A DNA stretch of 64,000 nt. It comes from Beverwykella pulmonaria (taxonomy: Eukaryota > Ascomycota > Dothideomycetes > Pleosporales > Melanommataceae). Below are positions 31,685-41,090 of this stretch, one piece after another. Both the position numbers and the translations under genes were made by a program. Under the pieces are notes generated by a model. It was not told the DNA's origin and made no database searches. It worked only from the letters and a program-made list of their open reading frames with translations. Numbering within the stretch: the first letter of the stretch is position 1; each line of letters begins with the position of its first letter. Where the stretch lies: NCBI GenBank assembly GCA_001599595.1, contig BCHH01000002.1, forward strand, positions 1,764,053 through 1,828,052, read 5' to 3'.

Positions 31685-32940
31685 CTATCTATAAACCCGC
31701 TTCCACTCCCAGTAGTCTCCACCATAATTCCCACGATCTGTTGTATGAAAAGCATTTTCTGATGTGCGGGCTATCATCGCCTGGCTACGCATCATGGAAT
31801 TTGCCAGGTTCATCTCAGACTGCTGCTTCAACCGATTGGCTTGTAATATCAGCCTCTCCATTGTGGCATCATCCACCCCCTCAAAGATCTTGTCAAGCCG
31901 TGCTCGTGATGCAGTCTCAGATTCGCCAGGCATAGGCTCGAATGCTTGGAGCTGGGCTACTATCGTGGCATCGGAACGAGAGGCCGCTTGGGGCGCTAAA
32001 GCTGAAGCTTGTGTTGCGGACGCATTTCCTATTCGTCCAGGAATGTTCAAACGGCGCATTTGAACTGGTTCGTCTTCTTGCTTGCCACGTTCATTTTGGA
32101 TGACCTCTCTTCTGAGCTGTGCATTTTGGATGGCCTTTGTTCTAATCTGGCGCCAAGCGTCGTGAAATTTCTCGTAGTGGGCCTTTAGTTGAGGATGAGC
32201 CTCATCGGGGAAAGCTGTAAGCGGGATCGTTGGATATGCAAAGACTTCTTCCTCACGACCGTCGATGAGAAGTATGTCTTTCCTCGCCAAAAGGGCGTTC
32301 AGTTTCCGACGCATTGTAAGCTGATAACGATTGGTCAACTGTATTTTGGAGTCAGTTTAGGAGAAGACTTACGGGATCAGCCATTATATGTGAACCAATA
32401 AAAAGGGCGAATACGTTGCGTGTAATTAATGGCATGCCGTTCTCCGGTCCTCCAGGTCGAGTCTCAGCTTTGATTTCAATATCCAGAGCTTCGTAGTATA
32501 TCTTCAGCAAGAAGTCGCGAGTATACACATCCATCTGTCTTTCCTCTGATTCTGTAAAGCTGAAGTCGTCCCAGCCAAATAACTCAATCGCTTCTAGCAT
32601 CATAACCGGTGTGACATAAGAATATGCTCCAGTCGATTTCAAAGGTGCAGGAGGATCGCTTGTTGTGTTTCTGAGGTAATCATAGATTGCTTACAAGTAA
32701 GACATTAAGTTTCGTTGCTACTTAATTAGCTAGGAAAACATACCTCCAGTAAGGCGAGTAATTGTTGCGTTTCCCTCAACATCCACGAGTTTACCCCAAA
32801 ATTTCACAGCTTCTGGGTCTGGATCCGGTTCTTCAGTGAGAGAGCTCGTAAGACCTGCCATTCTGCAGTACGTTAGCAAGCAGCTATTGTAGGGGGTGAG
32901 TGTGTGATTCTCACCTTTCGAAGAACTTAGTGTAGTCCAT
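31685..32940 (-). CDS. Hypothetical protein, four exons
   Basis: Four exons (32915-32940, 32744-32862, 32373-32689, 31685-32320) with introns of 52, 54 and 52 nt give 365 aa, and every junction keeps the frame: FFER-MAGLTSSLTEE, TRLTG-AIYDYLRNTT, SHIMADP-LTMRRKL. The N-terminal half is globular and Asp/Glu-rich (SYVTPVMMLEAIELFGWDDF; YEALDIEIKAETRPGGPENG); the C-terminal half is helical with Arg/Gln (HDAWRQIRTKAIQNAQLRRE; LILQANRLKQQSEMNLA) and ends WEWKRVYR. I recognise it only as similar to uncharacterised proteins of plant-associated ascomycetes. A 34-nt alternative for intron 3 is rejected as too short. The first exon lies in a tandem duplication (32903-33002). Confidence 0.6.
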
Positions 32941-33002
32941 GATTAAATGTGATTCTCACCTTTCGAAGAACTTAGTGTAGTCCATGATTAAATGTGATTC
33001 TC
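32903..33002. repeat. 45-bp tandem duplication covering exon 1
   Basis: Copies start TGTGATTCTCACC at 32903 and 32948 and a third begins at 32993 but diverges after 10 bp. Each full copy contains the start codon, the first nine codons and the splice donor of the hypothetical gene, so two potential first exons lie in a row. The period is divisible by three. Confidence 0.9.
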
Positions 33003-33415
33003 TGCTACAACACTTTGAAAATGTAGGGAATCTAGAAGAACAACTTAAGCATTGAATAAGGGCAGCCTCAGCCGTGTCTGAGGTAGAGGTGAAATGAATC
33101 GAGTGGGGCAGTGCCTTCTAGTAAGTTTTTTGGTGGCGTATCACATGAGTTAAAAGTGGCATAGTGCTTTGGCCTTAGGGTATTTTTATCGCACCGCGCT
33201 GTGGCCGATTTAGGCCTTAGCAGTGGAAGGTGATGTGCGCAGCGGAGCAATCGAGGCAGGATGGATAACGAAAGACTCAAAAGCCTGTAATAAGATCGTG
33301 GATCAATTAGAGAAAAGGTGGTTTGAATTACATATATGTTCCATCAAGATTAAAATGGTTGCTTGGATATGTGTGTGAAGATTAAGATGGATCATCTTGG
33401 AATCCATTGGTGGAT

Positions 33416-34129
33416 CTAGCGGCAGATAAGCCGCGCGTGTCGCACCATGCACGTGATTAGGGCGCGCGGCATAGACATGACGGGGCGAGCGGGTGTTGTA
33501 ACTTGCCCCTCCAAAATTGGTTCTTCCAAAACTACTTCTTGCACATTCGCATCGAGGATCCGAAAGTGACCTGGTGCAGCCCTACCACTGCCGGGACGAT
33601 CCCAGAGGCGCGCTGAACGGCTACTAGCCAAACGCGGTTGATACTGTCTAGTTTCTGCCATCACAAACCCTAAAACTGGCCCAATCGATTCCGTTTGCTC
33701 ACGTATTGCTCTTGAATGCCCAGGATTCCCCTCTTTACTCGACTCAACAGCCGCTTGCACTGCCAATGTTCGAGTACCCAGTTGCTGTACTGCGTGAAGA
33801 GCGTCATCTGCAGCATCCTCAATTGTGCCGAGCGATCCGACTACGACTGTTAAGATTTTAGTTGAAGCAGCCGGGTCACTCGTAAGACATAAGTCAGGCT
33901 TCGGCCGACCGTCTCGGCCACGCTCAAAATTGGTGTTATTCCTATTGACATCGATTCCAATCGGGCCTGCCATTATTGGTTTTGACTTTACTGGCAAGCC
34001 AACATGGACGGCAAACAATTTTACGCGATGCTGATGGGACTGAAAATTGGAATCGTGTCTAATGCGCCATTTCGGTCGATCTTCTGGATTAGTTCGTACG
34101 CCCACTCTCCACGGAACGATTATCTCCAC
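33416..34129 (-). CDS. Open frame of up to 237 codons, uncertain gene
   Basis: A long minus-strand frame, with a possible start at MAGPIGIDVNRNNTNFERGR (about 33973), is rich in Ala, Val and Arg and contains ILTVVVGSLGTIEDAADDAL and AVQQLGTRTLAVQAAVESS, which could form an amphipathic helix. No family is recognised. The upstream part overlaps 16-bp tandem repeats. It could equally be a remnant of a larger gene. Confidence 0.25.
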   Translation of the reverse strand: MEIIVPWRVGVRTNPEDRPKWRIRHDSNFQSHQHRVKLFAVHVGLPVKSKPIMAGPIGIDVNRNNTNFERGRDGRPKPDLCLTSDPAASTKILTVVVGSLGTIEDAADDALHAVQQLGTRTLAVQAAVESSKEGNPGHSRAIREQTESIGPVLGFVMAETRQYQPRLASSRSARLWDRPGSGRAAPGHFRILDANVQEVVLEEPILEGQVTTPARPVMSMPRALITCMVRHARLICR

Positions 34130-34168
34130 GAAGACTTCTCTCCACGAAGATTTCTCTCCACGGAGCTC
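34105..34168. repeat. 16-bp tandem repeat, about four copies
   Basis: The unit TCTCCACGAAGA(C/T)TTC occurs twice exactly and twice in diverged form (beginning TCTCCACGGAA and TCTCCACGGAGC). Confidence 0.7.
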
Positions 34169-35197
34169 CGTGTAAAGTTGCTGATATTGGGATAAAAAGA
34201 GCAGGAGTTAGGAGACTAGAATCAGGACTAGAATCAGGACAAGGAACCAAAAGGGTGTCAAACATGAGCAGCCTGAGGCACCATGATTTTGATCATGACC
34301 TAGCCCGAGCAAGCGTGATTCAGGCTGAGCACCAATGAACCGAGGTTGAGCCGAGTAAGATTTTGCTGATGTAATGGGCCGAAAACAGACCGTTCGTTAA
34401 CAAACATGGCGTGTGAAACCAGTCAGAGAAAGGGCTGCATTGGTCATGGAGTCCTGGATTATTGGATCAGCTCACCAGATGCATATGTAAAAAAGGGTAT
34501 TCTGTTGACGGAAATGAAGGATTTGTATATTTCCCCTCTACCCAAGTCCGTCCTCAACCCTTTAGGTATTCCTATAAAAGTGGCAAAGTGGTGCTGGTAA
34601 GCACTCCTGCCGCACCCTCAAACATCTACATATCAGAGACTTACGTACAGCTCTTTTCGACGCTCATATACCCTTCCCTAGTAGGATTTCGGTAAGGTCG
34701 CTACCAGACGGACCTGGATGTAGTTTTAGAAACACTGAGGGGATGTTTCATAGCAGACTCGTTGACCGTTTTTGATTTTTGATTTTGGGGTGTAGTGTAT
34801 GGAAGCCGGGCCGAGGTAGATGGAGGAGAGGGTATATACAATTCTAGAAGCTGGAAAGAATGGAAAAGGTAGAAGGCACGTAATAAAAGGTGCGATGAAG
34901 TATGCTTGTAATGTTTGAAGTGTGTATACCAGATACAAATTAAGTACTACTCTCGAGCTTCTCAAAAGCAAAGGCGCCCTATGATGCAACCCCCAATGCC
35001 CGAACACCACCCAGATGCTTGACAAGAGAAGGAAGAAAGAAAGAAAACAAAAAGAAAGGAAATGCTATGCTATGCACTCCTGGTAGAAATGCAGGGCCGA
35101 ACCAGTCAGCAGCTCCAAAAACTCCATCCCAATGCTGTTTTCGTTTTGACCAGCGAGCCAATAGACTCGATATTACACCCAATGCCACACGTCCTAA
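34169..35197. other. Intergenic
   Basis: No supported gene. It contains a short direct duplication of GGACTAGAATCA near 34220 and the 3' flank of the next gene. A frame at 34406-34600 has no recognised motif. Confidence 0.35.
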
Positions 35198-36985
35198 TCA
35201 ACCCTGACTCTTCGCCCTCTTCCCGCGCCCACACTCTCTCTTACTCAGCGGCTCCTCGGGCCATACCCACCCTCTAACCCTGCGCGCCTCCCTCTTCTCA
35301 CTCATATTCGGCTTCGGCACCCAAGTGTCCTTCTCAAGGAAATTCTGCCTGGTGAGCGCTGCGGGTCCACCGACCTCCATGCGCCACGTATTCATGCCCG
35401 CGAAGGGATTCTCTTTGGCCAGCATATGCAGGTACCAGAGCGCGATGCCGGCGGTCATCTGGATACTTCCGTCCTCGGGATGCAATCCCGAGGTGGAAAG
35501 GCGGATGGGTGGGGAAAGTTCGAGATAGCCGAAGATCGGAATCCCGGTTTGCGCGTTCACGGTGGTCGGGTCTACAGTTGCAGCGGACGACGGACCACCG
35601 CAGCGCACGCACAAGAGTTCGATCTCCGTCATAATGAAGCCGTATCTGCAGCCGTGCTCGCGCATCACACGGTGGAGATGTGCGAGGCCCTGGAGATACA
35701 GGACCTGTTTTGGTGGGGACTCCCCGCGCATACCGGTGTTCCACTGATCGTAGCACTTCACGAGCCCGACGACGCGGCCCCGGCTGTCGCCGTAGATGGT
35801 CTTTTCATAATCAGACGGATAGTTGGAGACGAATTCTGGTTGTTGGCGGGACCCCGGGACGGGTTTGATGGCGCGCATCATCATGTGTGTGCTGCCCTGG
35901 GCGACTTTGAGTGCGGCGTTAACCTTGGTCGCGTAGTAGCTGGTGCAGATGTCATGGAGTTGGGCCTCGTTTTCGGGTTGCAGAGTCTGGCGCCCGGGTT
36001 GGGGAAGGTAGGTGGAAGGGACGGGGACTTCGAGAAGGGGGAGCACCGAGGGAAGGGCGGTGATGGTGGAGATATTGAAGTCGTTCCAGGCGCGCAGGTT
36101 GCGAATGTCCCACCAAAAGTGGTTGTGGATGCCGCGGCTCACGCTCGTGATACGGCGTACGAGAGCGGGAGAAGGGTTGGTTGAGGTTAGGTAGTCGAGG
36201 AGGGAGGAGGTGGAGGTCGCTGCGAAGCTGTCGAAGCCAGCGTCTGCAGTGTAGGGGTACTGGACAGCTGGGGCAGACTCAAAGTCCGGAATGGTGAAGT
36301 CTGGGGCGGTGGAAGGCACATAGTGGGAGACTTCCTGGACTTGGGAATAGGTAGCAGCTGGGAGGGAAGTGACGGTGTTCAGGCTGGGCTGGGCAGCGCC
36401 GGACGCGGTCACGTAGCTGGGCATGTTGCGGTATGTAGGGAAGCCAAAGCGGCTGATGACAGACTCATCGATGCTGCCGGCAGACCCAGAGCGAGAGTGG
36501 CCGCGGTATCCATTTGCGGAGTGAGAGCGCGAGTGGCTAGCGAGAGAAGGCCGTCGGGCTTCTGAAGACGATGTGAAGGAAATGGGAGAATTAAGAGTTG
36601 AAGTAAGGCCCAAGTCATATGAGCAATTAGAGACAGGAGAAGTGAGAGCACTTTGGTTGAAAGGACTTGATCCTCGACGGATCATAGAGGTAGGGCGAGA
36701 GTAGGGATTGAAGGAAGGGGCATAGCCAATGCTAGAGCTAGACGTCGTCCGGCGATGTCTGACGGGCCCACCAGTGGGCTCGGGGATCTGGTCCTGAGTG
36801 CGGACCTTGGGGAGGAGGAGCGGTCCATGCTGGCGGATGGGAGACCGCGGTGGAGATGTGGTGGAGGTGTTGATGGAGTCAGGTGATGAGTTATTGGAGT
36901 AGAAGGCGCCGTCAGTGGAGGAGCCAACACTGCCCGGCATGTAGCTGAAGGAGGCCGAGGGAGGCGTGGTATGGCGGTGATACAT
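35198..36985 (-). CDS. Conserved fungal protein with Ser-rich N-terminus, 595 aa
   Basis: The single exon starts at the first ATG of the frame, 36985 (MYHRHTTPPSASFSYMPGS). About 300 residues of low-complexity Ser/Pro/Thr/Arg-rich sequence precede a globular C-terminal domain with many conserved-looking strings: NHFWWDIRNLRAWNDFN, VNAALKVAQGSTHMMMRAIK, PVPGSRQQPEFVSNYPSDYE, VLYLQGLAHLHRVMREHGCR, YGFIMTEIELLCVR, GYLELSPPIRL and IALWYLHMLAKENPF. I recall this as a widespread uncharacterised ascomycete family. The C-terminal text (Glu/Tyr/Gly pattern with FIMTEIELL) resembles a nuclease- or kinase-like fold only vaguely, and I do not assign a function. It is probably cytosolic or nuclear, as no signal peptide or membrane segment is seen. 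Confidence 0.8.
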   Translation of the reverse strand: MYHRHTTPPSASFSYMPGSVGSSTDGAFYSNNSSPDSINTSTTSPPRSPIRQHGPLLLPKVRTQDQIPEPTGGPVRHRRTTSSSSIGYAPSFNPYSRPTSMIRRGSSPFNQSALTSPVSNCSYDLGLTSTLNSPISFTSSSEARRPSLASHSRSHSANGYRGHSRSGSAGSIDESVISRFGFPTYRNMPSYVTASGAAQPSLNTVTSLPAATYSQVQEVSHYVPSTAPDFTIPDFESAPAVQYPYTADAGFDSFAATSTSSLLDYLTSTNPSPALVRRITSVSRGIHNHFWWDIRNLRAWNDFNISTITALPSVLPLLEVPVPSTYLPQPGRQTLQPENEAQLHDICTSYYATKVNAALKVAQGSTHMMMRAIKPVPGSRQQPEFVSNYPSDYEKTIYGDSRGRVVGLVKCYDQWNTGMRGESPPKQVLYLQGLAHLHRVMREHGCRYGFIMTEIELLCVRCGGPSSAATVDPTTVNAQTGIPIFGYLELSPPIRLSTSGLHPEDGSIQMTAGIALWYLHMLAKENPFAGMNTWRMEVGGPAALTRQNFLEKDTWVPKPNMSEKREARRVRGWVWPEEPLSKRECGRGKRAKSQG

Positions 36986-38725
36986 TGTGAAGAGAGATGG
37001 GCTACCAGACTGTGGCTTGAGAATTAGAATCAAGATGAGAAACGAGTGACGATATCCAATGGCTTACGCAGAGGGAGTGGGCAGGAACAATGGCGATTAT
37101 GAATAGAAAATTATTCGGCGGGATTGGATTAGAGAGTGGAGGCCGGCTCCGTGGGGTCTAGAGACAAATGCAACGCAACAAAGGAGACTCGTGTTTATGA
37201 CAAGGCGGTGCAGAGATGATGAACGATGGAGAGCATGTTGGTTATGCGGCGAAGCTATGGGTACTTATTCTTGCCGGAGCAGAGGCATCAGAACCACTGG
37301 ATCACGACGCGCGAGCCGATCGCGCACTAGCGGCTAGAAACTCTGAAACACGATCTCTGCGAGGCCCAAAGACCGACCCGGGGGAATCTGGCGGTCTGGC
37401 GGTAGTATCACAACAGACGTACAGGAAGAGTTCGCCTACTAACCCACTACACGCAGCCTCAGAAGCGCCTGAAACATGGCGGGGAGCGTGGGCGAGTACT
37501 CGGGCAGAACAGACGTTGCAGTCCGACTACGTCTATTTCTGATGGGGGCGTGGCCCGATGCGGCGTGGCGTGAGGGTAGCATTCACTGTGAGTGGCTGTG
37601 GGGTCTGAGGTTGCAGAGGAAGCTGTAGAGAAGCATCCCGTTGCGGCGAGGCGCTGCATAATGGGGCGGCTAGCGAACGTGAAACTGGTATAGGTGGCGC
37701 CGTATAGCAATGCTCTGCGCGAGGGTTGTAGGCGTTGCGGGCGGCAGTTTGGGCTGCTCAGCGCGCGGCGACGAATGGGAGTGGTTGTGTTGTAGAGCCT
37801 TAGCGCCTGCGCTGGCGGGCACGGACTTCCGACACCGTGGGGCAGACAGATGCAGCAGATGCACGATGCTTGTCACGCCGTTAAAGAGTCATCGCGGGCA
37901 GAGCCAGCGATTGGACCACGACAGCCGTGCGTTTCGTTTCCCACGTCTTCCAAGCCTGCATCCCGCAGCGCCGTGCATGTTCCTCAGTGACTCACAGAGG
38001 GCGAGCAAGAAGATATCGCGACTATAACACGCTCCAGAAATCGCTCACAGTGCCGTCGCGTTGCGGGCGCGTTGTGGTGTTCTGCACTCGGGGTCTCAGG
38101 CATCGCCCACCTGGCGTTCACTCGTCGGTCCCCACACTGCACTTCGTCTTGTCGCCGTCCGATGCGCCCGACTGCTGCTCCAGTTTGCGCCGCGGTGCCC
38201 ACGAACAGTTTGCGCTCCGGTACCTCATCTCCCTTCTCGAATCCCGCAATGCTATTGGCAGGACGACATCTGCCACCCAAGCGCCGACGCTGTCCAAACG
38301 TTGCACCCGGAAACGCCCTCGTGGAGCCTCACGATATATGGTGTTGCGCTAAGGAAATTGTCCGTAGAGCCTCAAGCCGCCCTGTGTCACTCCCAGACAT
38401 GGTTCATTTAGCGCCCGCATGCCCGATCGGGAGATTAGTTTGAATTAGTAACCCCACATATGAGACAAATATACCTCAAACCGGGTGGGAAGATCTCAAA
38501 CCGGAAGTCTGGAATTGCCGTTAATTATCCTAAACAGGGGATGCCCATCTACGCAAGTAGGTTCGTGGTGGAGGAAACGGGCACAGCATGAACCGAGTAT
38601 CGTCATCTCATCTTGGTTTCGGAGATCGATCTGCTGAGCGTCATGCTATGCTTGCTACTATGCATCTACGCGCCCATCCCCATTTCCTCGGCCCGGAAGA
38701 GCCCGCTCAACCTTCCTGGCGGCCT
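36986..38725. other. Intergenic, GC-rich
   Basis: A 1.7-kb stretch with several short overlapping open frames on both strands, none with a recognised domain. It holds the promoter and probably the 5' leader of the 595-aa protein gene and, at the right edge, the 3' flank of the oxidoreductase gene. Confidence 0.4.
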
Positions 38726-40479
38726 TTACCGCTGGTGCAAGCGTGTCTCTACACAATCGTTCCACCACGTCTTCCAGTCGATCACTTTCCGTTCCTTCCT
38801 TGCTTCATCGGCCGCGAAAACCATCGCATGACTGCGAAAGGCTTCATCGAGGTCGCACCCCAGGAACTCCCGCTGAGCCTCAGCCGCCGACATCCCCTGT
38901 CTGTCAACGGCCTCAACCGCCATCAGAAATTGTCTTGCCAAGCCCTCGTCGCCCCCTCCGTGTCCCCCTCGGGCAATGTGCGGTTTATGCGTCTTTGTGT
39001 GACCGGTCGAGAAGTTGTGGACTTTGATAGTTGCGCTGTCGTACTCGATCTCGCCTTTTGTGCCGTAGATGCGGCCGCGGCGCTGGCAGATTTTTTCTGT
39101 GAAAGCCACCATGTGGAATTGCGCTGTCTTTGCGCCTCGTCCTTTCAAGCTCGGGGTTGAGTTTCCGTCTTGGGGAAGAGGGTCGTCGTCCCAGGTAATC
39201 GTCACGCACTGGTCATCGCAGACGTCGTTGTCTGCTTCGTATATGCAGCGGCCGTACCATGGCCGCGCCTCGACTTCCTTGATGGGTGTCTCGGGCGTGT
39301 AGTCTTCTTGCAGATCACTAAGCAATTGCTTGACAGCTGTCTTTTTGCCCTTCGTCCTGTACAGCTCCTCAATCTCGGGATTGACGATCTTAACAGGCCA
39401 GCCTATGTTCCCAAAGTTGAGCTGCTTGTCCAGGTAGATCCTTTTCGCACTGTAATCGCAATCTTGCTCAATTGGACAGGAGAGACAGTTGGTGGCTTGG
39501 CCCGCTTCTTTAGGCTTCCTCTCCTTCCTGAAGAACTTTCTCGATCCCGTTGAAGTGAGGAAGGATGGCAGATGTGGCTCCGTACCGTTTGGTGGTGGAG
39601 AACAGAGCATCCACATAAGGAAATCGATATCATGGCAGGACTTTGTCAGCAGAGACGGAGCTGTCGTCGATTCCTTCCTCCAGTTGCCCCTACTACTCGT
39701 CAGTCTCCGCTCAAGCACAAGAAGTTTATGAACCCATACCTGACATAGCTGTGACTGAAATGCCAATACCCCACCGGTTCCACATGCTCAATACTCAGCA
39801 CATCCCCAATGACCTCCTTCTCTAGCACCAACTGCCTCAGCAGCATGTTATGCTGCGAGTACCTAAGCACATGACAGATCCCGAAAACAGGCTCTTTCCA
39901 CTCCTTATCTCCGTCTGCGACCCCATTCGCATCCACATTCCCACCGCCCACACCCTTCAAGGCCCTCCAGATATTTATGCAACCCTCCAAACTAGTAGCC
40001 AGCGGCTTCTCACAGCAAACATGCACGCCCAGCTCCGCAATCCCACACACAACCTCCTCATGCGCCTCATCCAGCACGCAAACAAACACCGCATCAACTC
40101 CCCTCTCTACTTTCTCTCCGGCCCTCTCCCTCTCCCTCCTACTTGCCTCGTATTTGACCCATTGCTTCCAATCATCAAACTGCTGCTCCGGCTTCGGAGT
40201 GTTGGTGCCCCAGATAAACTTCCGCCCGAATTCCTTGCGTTTGTAAGGGAGAGGCTCGCAGACGGCGGAAATAATGGCGTTGGTTGAGGCGAGCGTGGCT
40301 CTTGCGTAGGCTGTGCCCCGCGAGCCCGCGCCGATTATAAGAACGCGGGGTCGCGTGGCGAATAATTTTTTTCCGGGGGCAGAGAGAAATGCATTCTCTG
40401 AGCTATCTTGGGATGCTGCGGTGGTGGGCATGGCTGGAGTAACGGCGGTGGTTTTGTGGCTAGAGAAGGGGTTGCGCAT
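38726..40479 (-). CDS. Gfo/Idh/MocA family NAD(P)-dependent oxidoreductase
   Basis: Two exons (39740-40479 and 38726-39689) with a 50-nt intron (GTATGG..TAG) give 567 aa; the splice restores SHSYVR-GNWRKESTTAPS. After about 43 residues comes a Rossmann nucleotide-binding strand, RVLIIGAGSRGTAYARA, with the GxGxxG-type loop, and further on the family signature CCEKPLA at the position where EKP is essential for binding cofactor and substrate. The later CHDIDFLMWMLC fits the substrate domain. A cluster of cysteines (CLSCPIEQDC) in the middle could bind metal. Members oxidise or reduce sugars and related compounds; this long fungal subgroup has no established substrate. It is cytosolic by appearance. 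Start is the first ATG, with a Ser/Thr-rich extension. Confidence 0.85.
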
Positions 40480-41090
40480 TATGGGTTGGTGGTTGTTGGG
40501 TATTGAGAGATGGAAGGTTGTCTTACTCCTTGTCGAAATTGTAGTCGGGTAATAGATTGGATGTTCGAATACTCAACGTTTGATAAGGGGGCCTCGGCAC
40601 GAGATTGAAGGAATTCTATTTTCTTCAAATTGGAATGGCGAGAACCAAGGAAAGGGTCAATGGAAGGTGATTCTTGTGAATTGGGTTTTGATGTCATCCA
40701 GGTCGAGGTCAGGTGGGGTGTTTATAGCTGCGGATAGGAGTTGCCTAGAAGGCTGAAGGATAATTGCTTTCCAACTACCGGTCAGCAACGATGCGGCGAG
40801 CTGTCACTATAGCGTTGCATCAACATGGATGCGTGTTGGAACGCACCTGTTACCCATGTAGATAACGAGTTGTGTTCAAGAGCAAGGTGAGGTTGAGGTG
40901 TGGGGTTCAAGCCTGAGGCTAACCAACCAATAGTAGCATTGATGATAAATCTCATAAATCCAATAAAACATATCCGCAAGAAGATATCACTACCAAACGA
41001 TTGAGGCTACCCACCAAAATGCTCGCCTATGATGATTCCTACCATACATGCAACGCCAGTTCTAAATGAATTTAGGCTATAACAAGTCCT
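40480..41090. other. Intergenic, oxidoreductase promoter and UBP16-type 3' flank
   Basis: No gene is visible in these 611 bp. Both flanking genes are on the minus strand. Confidence 0.45.

Noticed and set aside
32338..32372. 34-nt intron in the four-exon hypothetical gene
   Set aside because: Shorter than spliceosomal introns in these fungi; a 52-nt intron using the next CAG keeps the frame equally well.
35426..36184. 252-codon plus-strand frame inside the 595-aa protein gene
   Set aside because: Antisense to a conserved-looking domain; it has no recognisable motif of its own.
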